From Spirochaetaceae bacterium (lineage in GTDB: Bacteria; Spirochaetota; Spirochaetia; Treponematales; Rectinemataceae), in contig JAOABY010000019.1 in NCBI GenBank assembly GCA_026418115.1, positions 1-35,241 of the forward strand: 35,241 nucleotides of DNA, written 5' to 3'. Positions 15,714-24,505 of this stretch are shown here, in pieces. The position numbers were made by a program, and so were the translations under genes. Positions within the stretch are counted from its first letter, which is position 1, and each line of letters opens with the position of its first letter. The notes under the pieces were generated by a model. That model made no database searches. It worked only from the letters and a program-made list of their open reading frames with translations, and was not told the DNA's origin.

Positions 15714-16625
15714 TCACTTTTCCCGCGGCGCTCGCCGGCCGCCGTGCGGGTGCGCCTTCTCGTAGACATTCCGCAATCGCTCCATGTCGACATGCGCATA
15801 CACCTGCGTCGTCGATATGCTCGAGTGTCCCAGCATTTCCTGCACCATGCGCATATCTGCTCCCGCAGCGACCAGATGGGTCGCAAAACTGTGCCGGAAG
15901 GTGTGCGGAGTGGCACGGGTCCTCAACCCTGCGGCCAGGCGCCGGCGCTCCACAATCTTCTCAATACCTCGCACACCAAGCGGGGTTCCCCTGGCATTCA
16001 CAAAGAGCACGTCGTGATCCTCGATTCCTCTCCGACGCAGCAGGGCCGCCCGGTATGGCAGGTAGCGGTCTATCGCTGCCAGAGCGGAATTGCAGAAGAA
16101 CACCACCCGTTCTTTCGAGCCCTTGCCTTTCACGCGAGCTGTGCCTGATGCTCTCTCAATCCCATGGACGCGAAGGCCGCAGACCTCGCCGACGCGGCAG
16201 CCAGTTGAATACAGGACTTCGAGCAGCGCTCTGTCGCGAACATCCTGAAAATCGGAACCCTCAATGCCGTCAAGGAGCGCTGCAGCCTCATCCTCAAACA
16301 GGAAGCGTGGCAGCGTTCTGCCGGCAGGCATATTCTCGATATCCGCAGCAGGGTTCTTTTCATGCGCATGAAATTTCATACGATATCGATAGAAACCTCT
16401 TATTGCGGAGAGAAGGCGGTTTATCGATGCGACGGCGAGGTTCTCCATCACCAGACGGCCTGCAAATTCCCGGATATCGGACGCATCAGCCTCGTCCAGA
16501 TCTCTGCCGGCAAGGAATTCGAGATACTTCGCCAGGTCGCGGCGGTACACCTGGACAGTACGGGGAGCAAGCCCGCGCACTGTCTCGAGATAGGCCAGAT
16601 ATTCCTCGACGCGGGCGTCTCTCAT
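15714..16625 (-). CDS. xerC: Tyrosine recombinase XerC
   Basis: This site-specific recombinase resolves chromosome dimers at dif together with XerD. It has 303 residues: a SAM-like core-binding domain (about 1-90) and a catalytic domain with R144 (TGCRVGE), K171, H241/R244 ([11 protein letters not shown]), H267 (GHSS) and nucleophile Y276. The ATG at 16625 lies one base past the topA stop and has GGAGG with 6-base spacing; the frame is open further upstream inside topA, but that reading has no support. The position between topA and hslV matches the codV-hslVU order of Bacillus, so this is the housekeeping recombinase rather than a mobile-element integrase. Confidence 0.94.
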   Translation of the reverse strand: MRDARVEEYLAYLETVRGLAPRTVQVYRRDLAKYLEFLAGRDLDEADASDIREFAGRLVMENLAVASINRLLSAIRGFYRYRMKFHAHEKNPAADIENMPAGRTLPRFLFEDEAAALLDGIEGSDFQDVRDRALLEVLYSTGCRVGEVCGLRVHGIERASGTARVKGKGSKERVVFFCNSALAAIDRYLPYRAALLRRRGIEDHDVLFVNARGTPLGVRGIEKIVERRRLAAGLRTRATPHTFRHSFATHLVAAGADMRMVQEMLGHSSISTTQVYAHVDMERLRNVYEKAHPHGGRRAPREK

Positions 16626-16626
16626 C

Positions 16627-18861
16627 TCATTCCTCCTGCCTGCCTTCCTCGGATTTTTCTTCCTCGGAATGGAGGTAGTCACAATCAGGATTGATGCATG
16701 CCTTGTGCACGCCTCGTTTCTTGTCGTACTTTTCCACCAGGAACCAGCCGCATCGGGGGCAGTTCGATCCTGTTGGCTTGTACAGTGTCAGAAAATCGCA
16801 CTGCGGATAGTTGGAGCAGCCGTAGAATTTCTTGCGGCGTCCCTTTGTTGCGACACGCGGTACAATATCGCCGCCACAGCGCGGGCATTTGGCCAGCGCG
16901 ACCGGCTTGGTAAAGGTACAGGCGGGAAATGCCGAACAGGAAATGAAATACCCAAATCTGCCAAGCTTTTTCACCAATGGTTTGCCGCATACCGGACAGG
17001 CCTCTCCGGTTGGCTCATCGAAGCGTCCGCGCATGTCCTCCAGCGACTCGATGACTCGTGCGACCTTGTCCCTGAAGGGAAAGTAGAACTTCTTCAATTC
17101 GGCAACCCAGTCGACCTGCTGTTCTTCCACTTTGTCGAGCATGGCTTCCATCTCGGCAGTAAAGCCGGTGTTGATCACCTCGGGGAAATTGCCCGAAAGT
17201 ATGTCGTTAATGGCCTTACCCAACGCAGTCGGCACAAGCTGGCGCTTTTCGCGCTGGACATAGAAGCGCTCGATGAGGGTTTCAATGGTGGGTGCGTATG
17301 TCGAAGGCCTTCCGATACCAAGCTCCTCGAGGGCGCGTACGATGGAAGCATCCGTGTAGCGGCTGGGTCCCTGCGTAAAGTGCTGGATGCCTTGCATTCT
17401 GTCGACACGGAGCACCTGACCCTTCGCCAGCGGCAGAGTATGTCCGGTTCGCTCCTCGCGTGAAGCTCCAAGACGTATGACTTTGTAGAAGCCCTCTTCC
17501 ACAAATGATGTTGCCGAGGCCCTGAAAATGCCCTCACCAATCTCGATATCAGCTGTATGGGTGCGGACGATCGCAGGCTTCATCTGCGAAGCGACAAAGC
17601 GCTCCCAGATCAGCGTGTAGAGCTTGAGGTGATCTCCCTTGAGATAGCGTCCCGCCTCTTCCGGAGTGAGCGAGACGCGGGTAGGACGGATCGCCTCATG
17701 TGCATCCTGAGCTCCCGTAGCAGCGCTGTAGCGCTGAGGAGCTTCCGGCGTCTGTTCCGGATGATTGGCCATGAGCCATGCGTGTGCTTCCTGAAGCGCC
17801 GATTCCGAGATTCTGGTAGAATCCGTACGCATATAGGTGATAAGACCGATACGCTGGGATCCGAGGTCCACGCCTTCATACAGCTGCTGCGCAATCTTCA
17901 TTGTCTTGGTCGAAGTGAAGCCAAGTCTGTTGGCTGCCGCCTGCTGCAATTTCGAGGTGGTAAAGGGAGGCTTGGGCCGGACTGTTCGGTCACTGTACTG
18001 GATGTCTGCCACTCTCGCTTCGTGTCCCTTTAGATTGCTGATGATGGCATGCGCAGTCTTCTCATCGGGAATCGATGGTTTGGCGCCCTGATACAGTGCT
18101 AACTCCGCCTTGATCGCATGGTGCTGTGCATGCAGCTGGGCTTCTACCGTCCAGTATTCCTCCGGTACAAAAGACTCAACCTCACGCTCGCGGTCACAGA
18201 TGAGCTGGAGTGCGACGGACTGCACTCTGCCGGCAGAAAGCCCGGATTTTACCTTTTTCCAGAGCAGGGGCGAGAGCGTGTAGCCGACCAGGCGATCAAT
18301 CACTCTGCGGGCCTTCTGGGCTTCTACAAGGCTTGCATTGATATCTCTCGGATGCTGCATCGCCTCCTGGACTGCCTGTTTCGTAATCTCATTGAAGGTG
18401 ACCCGCTGTATGGGTTTGCCTTTTGCCTTGTCGGCGAGGTATCTGCCGATGAGGTAGGCAATCGCTTCTCCCTCTCGGTCAGGGTCCGAAGCCAGCACGA
18501 TGCCTTTCGATTTTTTGGCTTCCTCGGTTAATTCCTTTAGCTTTTCTGCCTTGCCTCGCACTGTGATGTATTCAGGTTCGAAATCATGCTCGACATCTAC
18601 CGCCATCCGCGATTTGGGCAAGTCGATAACCTGGCCGTTCGAGGCAAGCACCCTGAAACGGGTGCCAAGGTACTTCTCTATGGTACGAGCCTTGGCAGGC
18701 GATTCTACAATTACCAGCGTCTTGCCTTCCGCACTGCCCGCAGGCTGCGTTTTACTCTTTGATTCTGCACCTTGCTGGCCAGTGCGCCGGGAGGAGGTCG
18801 TTTTCCCAGTGTCCGACTGCGCAGTAACAGATGCTGCAGTCGAATGCTTTCTTGTTGCCAT
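16627..18861 (-). CDS. topA: DNA topoisomerase I
   Basis: This type IA topoisomerase relaxes negative supercoils. Of 744 residues, the first 45 are a Ser/Thr/Lys-rich, probably disordered leader. The TOPRIM domain begins at LVIVESPAKA, with catalytic E53 and the acidic DPDREGE (126-132). The DNA-cleaving tyrosine is Y343 in ITYMRTDST. Three C-terminal four-Cys zinc ribbons follow, starting at CPVCGKPL, CPRCGGDI and CPRCGWFL. The ATG at 18861 comes 7 bases after the dprA stop, with GGAGAGGAG upstream; the frame extends to 18960 within dprA without a better start. The last codons lead directly into xerC. Confidence 0.96.
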   Translation of the reverse strand: MATRKHSTAASVTAQSDTGKTTSSRRTGQQGAESKSKTQPAGSAEGKTLVIVESPAKARTIEKYLGTRFRVLASNGQVIDLPKSRMAVDVEHDFEPEYITVRGKAEKLKELTEEAKKSKGIVLASDPDREGEAIAYLIGRYLADKAKGKPIQRVTFNEITKQAVQEAMQHPRDINASLVEAQKARRVIDRLVGYTLSPLLWKKVKSGLSAGRVQSVALQLICDREREVESFVPEEYWTVEAQLHAQHHAIKAELALYQGAKPSIPDEKTAHAIISNLKGHEARVADIQYSDRTVRPKPPFTTSKLQQAAANRLGFTSTKTMKIAQQLYEGVDLGSQRIGLITYMRTDSTRISESALQEAHAWLMANHPEQTPEAPQRYSAATGAQDAHEAIRPTRVSLTPEEAGRYLKGDHLKLYTLIWERFVASQMKPAIVRTHTADIEIGEGIFRASATSFVEEGFYKVIRLGASREERTGHTLPLAKGQVLRVDRMQGIQHFTQGPSRYTDASIVRALEELGIGRPSTYAPTIETLIERFYVQREKRQLVPTALGKAINDILSGNFPEVINTGFTAEMEAMLDKVEEQQVDWVAELKKFYFPFRDKVARVIESLEDMRGRFDEPTGEACPVCGKPLVKKLGRFGYFISCSAFPACTFTKPVALAKCPRCGGDIVPRVATKGRRKKFYGCSNYPQCDFLTLYKPTGSNCPRCGWFLVEKYDKKRGVHKACINPDCDYLHSEEEKSEEGRQEE

Positions 18862-18868
18862 ATTCGGT

Positions 18869-20017
18869 TTACTCCTCTCCTGTTTCGTTCGATAGAGCCG
18901 CATCTGTCGTATTCTTCGGAAAATCAGGGGTTCCCATGTTCCAGATTCCACCACCCTCAAGAATGGTCTTTAGATCGTCCTTTCCTTCCACCTGGCAGGC
19001 GCCCTGCAGTGCCAGGGCAAGGCCTCCCGCATTCCTGGAAGAGTAGAGACAGGCTCGTGCCACCGCAACGTCGCGGCCTTCCGAGAGTGCGAAATCGGCA
19101 GTAATGAGCGCGCCGGAACGCTCGGGCGCTTCCACTATTACGGTAAGCGGCGAAAGTCCCGCGAGAATGCGGTTCCGCTCAGGAAACCGAAAGCGTTCCA
19201 TTGAAGCCCCCGGCGGATATTCCGAAATCAGAGCTCCTCCCTGCCGGATCATGTCAGCTGCAAGCGCCCGGTTGGATGCGGGATACACACTGTCGATAGG
19301 GCTTGGCAGAACAGCAACCGTGGTTCCGGCCGCGGCAAGCGCTCCGCGGTGGGCGGCTGCATCGATACCTCTTGCAAGCCCCGAGACCACCGTACACCCC
19401 TCAAGGACACAGGCCTGCGCCACTGCACGAGCTGCCTTGATGCCTGCCCAGGTTGGCCCTCTGGTACCTACTACCGTGATAGAACGTCCCCGGGGCAGCG
19501 TCCCGCGCACAAAAATGCCAAAAGGCGCTCGATGGATTTCCCGGAGGAGAGCCGGGTACTCCGGATCGAGCACAGAAACGAATCTGGCTCCTGTCCGCTG
19601 CAGGAGGATTGCCTGGCGTTCCGCTTCCTCAAGCCTCGCTCTCGGATTCCATGCCGCTCTCCGTATGCTTCTGCGAGCCAGGAGCATGAGATCTGCCAGG
19701 TCCATACGCCCCAGGTCCTCAGCGGAGTCCAGTACGGCAAGCAATCTCAGTTTCTCCCGCCATGAAAGAAAGCCCATGGCATGAAGCGCCAGCATAAGGC
19801 GTATATCGCCAGCTCCGCGGGCGCGTGTTGCTGCAGGCAGTATCGCATCCGTCTCATGCATCTCCTGCGACACCAGACCAAGTGTGCCCTGGCTGAAACC
19901 GGCAATGCCCGATATTCCCTGGATGGCGGACTGCCGGATAACTCTGCCTGTCGAGCGCTGCATCATCTTTCTGCCTCCATGAGAGATGATGCTTCCGACT
20001 GCCATATTCGCTTTCAT
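18869..20017 (-). CDS. dprA: DprA/Smf DNA-processing protein
   Basis: DprA loads RecA on incoming single-stranded DNA during transformation. The Rossmann-like core shows ITVVGTRGPTWAG (180-192), VSGLARGID (211-219), the SVYPASNR segment, and RNRILAGLS (281-289) with SGALITADFALSEGR. The usual C-terminal winged-helix domain appears to be missing: the protein ends about 45 residues after the core in a polar tail. About 55 residues precede the usual N-terminal helical domain with this start. The ATG at 20017, 16 bases after the xerD stop with GGAAGG upstream, is the best supported; ATG at 19861 would give a conventional N-terminus but its ribosome-binding site is too close. The frame extends to 20218 only as overlap with xerD. 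Confidence 0.92.
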   Translation of the reverse strand: MKANMAVGSIISHGGRKMMQRSTGRVIRQSAIQGISGIAGFSQGTLGLVSQEMHETDAILPAATRARGAGDIRLMLALHAMGFLSWREKLRLLAVLDSAEDLGRMDLADLMLLARRSIRRAAWNPRARLEEAERQAILLQRTGARFVSVLDPEYPALLREIHRAPFGIFVRGTLPRGRSITVVGTRGPTWAGIKAARAVAQACVLEGCTVVSGLARGIDAAAHRGALAAAGTTVAVLPSPIDSVYPASNRALAADMIRQGGALISEYPPGASMERFRFPERNRILAGLSPLTVIVEAPERSGALITADFALSEGRDVAVARACLYSSRNAGGLALALQGACQVEGKDDLKTILEGGGIWNMGTPDFPKNTTDAALSNETGEE

Positions 20018-20033
20018 GTTCGTCCGCCCTTCC

Positions 20034-20909
20034 TCAATCCCTCGGAAAGTGACGCCGGTGCCCCTCACCCAGCGCCGCCTCGTCGATATGGGTGTAGATC
20101 TGGGTCGTGGCAATGTCGGAATGGCCCAGCAACTCCTGTACGGTACGGAGGTCCGCGCCTCCCGCCAGCAGATGTGTGGCAAAACTGTGCCTGAAGGTAT
20201 GCACCTTAGCCTGGACACCGGTTTTTATCCTGATGTCGCTGAAACGCTTCCAGATACCTTTGCGGGAAATCCCTTTGCCTTCCTGATTCAGAAACACGTA
20301 CTTGCTGCGGTTTCCTTTCTCCAGAAGCGGCCTTGCCTCGGCAAGATAGCGCCTGAGCCACCATGATGCAGTCTCGCCGAAAGGCACAAGCCGTTCCTTC
20401 TTGCGTTTGCCTACGATACGTACCAGGCGCTCCTCGAGATACAGCCTCTCGAAGGTGAGCGTCGCCGCCTCGGAAATTCTCAGTCCGCAGGAATAGATGA
20501 GCTCGAAGAGCGCGCGGTCCCGCAGACCATTGGGCGTGGTGATATCGATCGCATCCAGCACCCTCTCCACTTCGTCGGGAGGCAGCACTTCCGGCAGGTT
20601 CCTCTCTCGCTTCGGGGTTCTGATCTGGGCGGAAGGATCATCATCACGCAGTTTTTCCAGCCTTAAAAAACGGTAGAAGGCATGCACGCCCGCAATGATC
20701 CGGGCGATGGTGGTGTGCTGCAAGCCTTGCTGGCCACGCTGCACCAGATACGAGAGAATGTCTTCCGATCGAGCATCGAGCAGGGTTCTCCCCGACTGTA
20801 CGAGGAATGCATCCAGTTGCTCGATTTCGCGAACATATGCTTCGGCTGTAGCCGCTGAGCGGCGGCGCACCGTGAGCAGATAGGATCGGAACCTTCTCTC
20901 AAGATCCAT
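20034..20909 (-). CDS. xerD: Tyrosine recombinase XerD
   Basis: This is the partner of XerC in dimer resolution at the division septum, activated by the FtsK translocase (not in this window). It has 291 residues with the catalytic set R144, K171, H237, R240 ([15 protein letters not shown]), H263 and Y272. The core-binding domain occupies about 1-95. The ATG at 20909 overlaps the ftsZ TGA by one base (TGATG), with GGAGG 9 bases upstream; a GTG immediately before it is an equal alternative. I assign D rather than C from the sequence feel and from xerC being adjacent to hslV; the two could be swapped. Confidence 0.9.
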   Translation of the reverse strand: MDLERRFRSYLLTVRRRSAATAEAYVREIEQLDAFLVQSGRTLLDARSEDILSYLVQRGQQGLQHTTIARIIAGVHAFYRFLRLEKLRDDDPSAQIRTPKRERNLPEVLPPDEVERVLDAIDITTPNGLRDRALFELIYSCGLRISEAATLTFERLYLEERLVRIVGKRKKERLVPFGETASWWLRRYLAEARPLLEKGNRSKYVFLNQEGKGISRKGIWKRFSDIRIKTGVQAKVHTFRHSFATHLLAGGADLRTVQELLGHSDIATTQIYTHIDEAALGEGHRRHFPRD

Positions 20910-22147
20910 CACTGCCTGCCTCCGAAGTTATCTGAATTCATGCGCTTGTTCCGCAGCACGGTAGGTATGTCCCACTCGTCGGTCTCGGCAGCGGGATCAT
21001 AGGCATTTCTGACCGGTGTCTCGCGCTGGTTCTGAGTCTGCTTCTGTTCGGTTCTGGCAGGCTCTTCATCACGGTAGGGCCATTCACCAGGATTGATGTA
21101 GTCCCCCATCTTCGATGCAATACCCGATGCCTGGGAAACCGGCCTGGAGGCTGCCTTCGGCTCGGTGGCGGGTCTGGCCTTGGCTGCGCCGAAGCCTGTG
21201 GCAATAACCGTGACTCGTACTTCATCCTTCAGCGAAGTATCGGTGACGATGCCGGCGATGATGTGCGCATCCTCTGCTGCCCTGGAGGTAATGAGATCAA
21301 TGACCTCCTGATACTCGAGCAGGCTGAAGTCCTCGCCGCAGGTGACATTGACGAGTATGTTGCGTGCTCCTTCGATGCGTGCATCGTCGAGAAGGGGATT
21401 GGCGATGGCTCTCTCCGCCGCTTCCTGAGCCCGGTTCTCACCGCTCGCCACGCCAATGCCCATGATGGCATCCCCCTGCCCCTCCATGACGGTGCGAACA
21501 TCCGCAAAATCGATGTTGATGTCGCCAGCCAGCGTAATGAGATCGGAAATACCCTGCACACCCTGGCGCAAGACCTCATCTGCAATGCGGAATGCCTCCC
21601 GCAAGGGCGTTTTCTTGTCCACCACCTTGAGCAGGTTCTGGTTCGGAATCACTATGACCGTGTCGGCAGCCTGCTTGAGTTTTGCAAACCCCTCTTCTGC
21701 GATCCGGTTCACCACTTTGCCTTCGAACGTGAAAGGCTTGGTCACCACAGCCACGGTAAGCGCCCCGAGATCCCGTGCGGTCTGTGCGATGACCGGTGCG
21801 GAACCTGTGCCTGTGCCGCCGCCGAGCCCTGCGGTCACAAACACCATGTCTGCGCCCCTCAGCGCCTGCTCGATCTTATCCCTGTCCTCAAGCGCAGCCT
21901 TTTCGCCTATGTCAGGCTTGCCGCCGGCACCGAGCCCCTTGGTAATCTTGGTGCCAATGCCGAGCCTGATTTCGGCCTTGGACCTGTTCAGGTCCTGCAG
22001 GTCGGTGTTCACCGCGATGAACTGTACATTCTTGAGACCAGCCTGAATCATGCGGTTGACTGCATTGGAACCGCCTCCACCCGTGCCGATGACCTTGATC
22101 ACCGTCGGGTTTGCCAATCCGTTCTCTTCGACAATTTCAAATGCCAT
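20909..22147 (-). CDS. ftsZ: Cell-division GTPase FtsZ
   Basis: FtsZ is the tubulin-like protein that polymerises into the Z ring. Of 412 residues, the GTPase loop GGGTGTGS is at 109-116, the N-terminal [15 protein letters not shown] nucleotide-binding start is intact, and the T7-loop region near [10 protein letters not shown] is present. After a variable linker rich in Gln/Arg/Pro comes the conserved C-terminal peptide [13 protein letters not shown] (390-402), which binds FtsA; it has Val where Phe or Leu is common and is followed by ten more residues. The ATG at 22147 has AGGAGG about 7 bases upstream. An in-frame ATG at 22168 lacks this. The gap to ftsA is 23 bases, the largest in the operon. 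Confidence 0.97.
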   Translation of the reverse strand: MAFEIVEENGLANPTVIKVIGTGGGGSNAVNRMIQAGLKNVQFIAVNTDLQDLNRSKAEIRLGIGTKITKGLGAGGKPDIGEKAALEDRDKIEQALRGADMVFVTAGLGGGTGTGSAPVIAQTARDLGALTVAVVTKPFTFEGKVVNRIAEEGFAKLKQAADTVIVIPNQNLLKVVDKKTPLREAFRIADEVLRQGVQGISDLITLAGDINIDFADVRTVMEGQGDAIMGIGVASGENRAQEAAERAIANPLLDDARIEGARNILVNVTCGEDFSLLEYQEVIDLITSRAAEDAHIIAGIVTDTSLKDEVRVTVIATGFGAAKARPATEPKAASRPVSQASGIASKMGDYINPGEWPYRDEEPARTEQKQTQNQRETPVRNAYDPAAETDEWDIPTVLRNKRMNSDNFGGRQ

Positions 22148-22170
22148 CGCGTTCCTCCTGGACCACATGA

Positions 22171-23409
22171 TCAGAAAAACCTGTCCTTGAACCAGCGCAG
22201 AATTCCGCCCTGAGACCTGCGCTCCCGCCTTTTCCCTTTTCTGGGAGCCGCTTCCATATGTGCAGCGATGATATCTGCTTCCATCATGGCAATGCCAACC
22301 GAAGCCGCAAAGGCCGGCGAGCGGTATGCTTCTTCCATGCCACCACAGGACACGGGATACCCCACCCGAACCGGCAGACCGAAAATTGACTGGGCGAGTT
22401 CCTCGATCTGAGGCATCTCGGCAGTGCCGCCTGTGAGTACCACGCCGGCTTTTACTCTATCCAGCATGCCGCTCTTTTCCACCCGGTCACGAGCCATCGA
22501 GAGAATTTCCTCCATCCGGGGTTGAATGATGGAAACAAGCTTGCGCCGCTCCAGTTCAGCTGGCTCCCTTGCACCAAAGGGAGGAATGATCACCGTCTCA
22601 TCCGGATCAACCGCTTCGATCCAGCAGGAGGCCGACTCTCGTTTGAGTTTTTCAGCAGTTTCCACCGGCACACTCAGCATGATGGAGATGTCTCCCGTAA
22701 CCTGACTGCCTCCGGCGGGGATTGAGGAAGTGAGGACGGGCTGGCCGTCAGAGAACACCATGATATCTGTTGTGCCTCCGCCAATATCGAGCAGCAGGCA
22801 ACCGAGTTCGCGTTCATCCTCAGAGAGCACCGAACGGGCAGCTCCCAGAATGCCGAGATAGGTGCCATCGACGTGATAACCGGCCCGGCTGACGCACTTC
22901 AGCATGTTCTGAATCGTGGTGCTGGATCCCGTGATGATGTGCATCGAACATTCAAGCCGAACTCCTGACATGTGCAGCGGGTTGCGGATATCCGGCTCAT
23001 CATCCACTTTATAGGTCTGTGGAATGGTGTGCAGAATCTGCCGTTCCATGGAAATGGACACCGCCTTGGCAGCCTCATGCACACGGGCAATATCATCCTG
23101 CGTGATCTCCCGACCCTTGCCGGTCACCGCCACCTGGCCGGTAGTATTGAAACTCTCAACATTGGCACCTGAAAGCGCCAGTGTAACTCCCTTGATATCG
23201 ATGCCGGACATCAGCTCAGCAGCCTCGAGCGCAGTGGCTATGCTCTTGAGCGTGCCTTCGATGTTGAGCACAATGCCTCTCCTGAGCCCATTCGAGGGGG
23301 CGGTGCCGATGCCGACGATCGCCAGGCGGTCTTCTTCATCGAATGTCGCAATGACCGCCTTGGTGGTGGATGTTCCTACATCCAGTGCGACAACATGCGA
23401 ATCAGCCAG
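22171..23409 (-). CDS. ftsA: Cell-division protein FtsA, apparent CTG start
   Basis: FtsA is an actin-like ATPase that tethers FtsZ to the membrane. Of 412 residues, phosphate 1 is DVGTSTTK (10-17) and phosphate 2 DIGGGTTD (208-215); a later LTGGTAEMP is the adenosine motif. The C-terminus ends with an amphipathic membrane-targeting helix ([12 protein letters not shown]). I place the start at the CTG at 23409-23407. It gives the expected N-terminus ([11 protein letters not shown]), has AGGAGG with 6-base spacing and overlaps the ftsQ end by 8 bases. No ATG, GTG or TTG lies close by in frame. ATG at 23478 would add 23 residues inside ftsQ with poorly spaced GAGGG. Gene identity is certain; the start needs proof. 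Confidence 0.95.
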   Translation of the reverse strand: MADSHVVALDVGTSTTKAVIATFDEEDRLAIVGIGTAPSNGLRRGIVLNIEGTLKSIATALEAAELMSGIDIKGVTLALSGANVESFNTTGQVAVTGKGREITQDDIARVHEAAKAVSISMERQILHTIPQTYKVDDEPDIRNPLHMSGVRLECSMHIITGSSTTIQNMLKCVSRAGYHVDGTYLGILGAARSVLSEDERELGCLLLDIGGGTTDIMVFSDGQPVLTSSIPAGGSQVTGDISIMLSVPVETAEKLKRESASCWIEAVDPDETVIIPPFGAREPAELERRKLVSIIQPRMEEILSMARDRVEKSGMLDRVKAGVVLTGGTAEMPQIEELAQSIFGLPVRVGYPVSCGGMEEAYRSPAFAASVGIAMMEADIIAAHMEAAPRKGKRRERRSQGGILRWFKDRFF

Positions 23410-24505
23410 AGACTGCCTCCTTTGTCCGGAAAATGAGTGTTCCTTCGCGGATATCGACTTCGCCGGATCTGGCACCATACCCTCTTGTACGGAGTATGTC
23501 CAGAACCGCAATGGAGAGCTTGAGTGTCGCCACACTCAGCTCAAGTGGAGCGCGAACCGCAATCCGCGAGCCCGCCGGATAGAGCACTACTTCCGGGCTA
23601 CCCTGCCCTGTCTGCACCACCTTGATTTCGGAGAAGGCCTCAAGTACTGCCGGTTCGTGTTCGAGAACCTTTGCCAGGCTCTTTGTCAGAGGGAGCAGAG
23701 CTTCAGGCAGGCGCTGTCCGGGTTGGAACGAAGAAAATCTGATGCCAGAAAGCAGAGGAATACCCCTCGCTCCCGATTCCGGATCGATGGCGGCATAGGC
23801 GACTCCCTCGGCATCCACCAGCACCAGCCTTGAGCCCATGCTACTCTGCTCCAGAATGCCAGCTACCGGCTTCCTCTCGCGGATCTCTATGGCCAGGGTG
23901 TTGGGCAGACAGCACTGGAATTTCGCCTCTGCAATGCGCGGATCCTGCAAAAGCCTGGAGGAGAGTGCCTTTGCATCGAGAGTCACCAGACTGGTGCCGT
24001 TCATATCGCCAAGCATCTTCATGATTTCCTGCTCGGTGACCGTTGCAAGTCCTTCCAGCCTTATCATGCGTACCTGCGTGAGCGCAGGAAGGCCAAATGA
24101 AAGCGCAGCGGCGAGGAGCAGCATGCAGCCGATCATCGCCAGCAGGCTGACGAGAACCCGGTGCTGGCTCCTTGCATGTGCAGGCGCTCCGTCGTCCTGC
24201 TCCTGGCGCGCCCTCTGGGCTGCAGCTGCACCTGACTGGAACAGGCGAGGATCCATCCGCAGAGGCTCGATCCGGAAACCTGTCCTGTCGCTAGTCTCAT
24301 GATGCTCGTGCTGACCGACGCCAGCCCGGTTGGCAGAAGGTTCCTTCCGGGCGGAAGGTCTTTGCCCCTGCCTGCTCTGGCGCTCATGCACCTGAGCGGC
24401 GGATCCGGAAGGTCTTGCTGTGGTGCGTTCCTCAAGTTTTACGGCATAGCTGTCGGCAATAGTGAGCATGACCCTCGGCTTCCGATCCAGCGTGGATTCA
24501 GACAT
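23402..24505 (-). CDS. ftsQ: Cell-division protein FtsQ/DivIB
   Basis: This bitopic membrane protein scaffolds the divisome with FtsL. Of 367 residues, the first 115 form an unusually long, polar, Arg/Gln/His-rich cytoplasmic tail. One membrane helix is at about 117-140, followed by a POTRA domain (about 145-215, RMIRLEGLATVTEQEI...) and the FtsQ beta domain in the periplasm. The ATG at 24505 overlaps the ftsW stop by 8 bases, and GGAGAGGAG lies upstream. The 3' end overlaps ftsA. Confidence 0.92.
   Translation of the reverse strand: MSESTLDRKPRVMLTIADSYAVKLEERTTARPSGSAAQVHERQSRQGQRPSARKEPSANRAGVGQHEHHETSDRTGFRIEPLRMDPRLFQSGAAAAQRARQEQDDGAPAHARSQHRVLVSLLAMIGCMLLLAAALSFGLPALTQVRMIRLEGLATVTEQEIMKMLGDMNGTSLVTLDAKALSSRLLQDPRIAEAKFQCCLPNTLAIEIRERKPVAGILEQSSMGSRLVLVDAEGVAYAAIDPESGARGIPLLSGIRFSSFQPGQRLPEALLPLTKSLAKVLEHEPAVLEAFSEIKVVQTGQGSPEVVLYPAGSRIAVRAPLELSVATLKLSIAVLDILRTRGYGARSGEVDIREGTLIFRTKEAVSG

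Noticed and set aside
15569-16678. Long plus-strand open frame (369 codons) opposite hslV and xerC
   Set aside because: It is fully antisense to two conserved genes with intact catalytic residues, and its translation is Cys/Arg/Ser-rich with no recognisable motif.
15714-20909. Two tyrosine recombinases as signs of an integrated mobile element
   Set aside because: Both are embedded in conserved housekeeping order (ftsZ-xerD-dprA-topA-xerC-hslV) with no excisionase, attachment-site repeats or cargo.
21263-22213. Plus-strand open frame of 316 codons opposite ftsZ
   Set aside because: A shadow of a highly conserved gene; His/Cys-rich nonsense translation.
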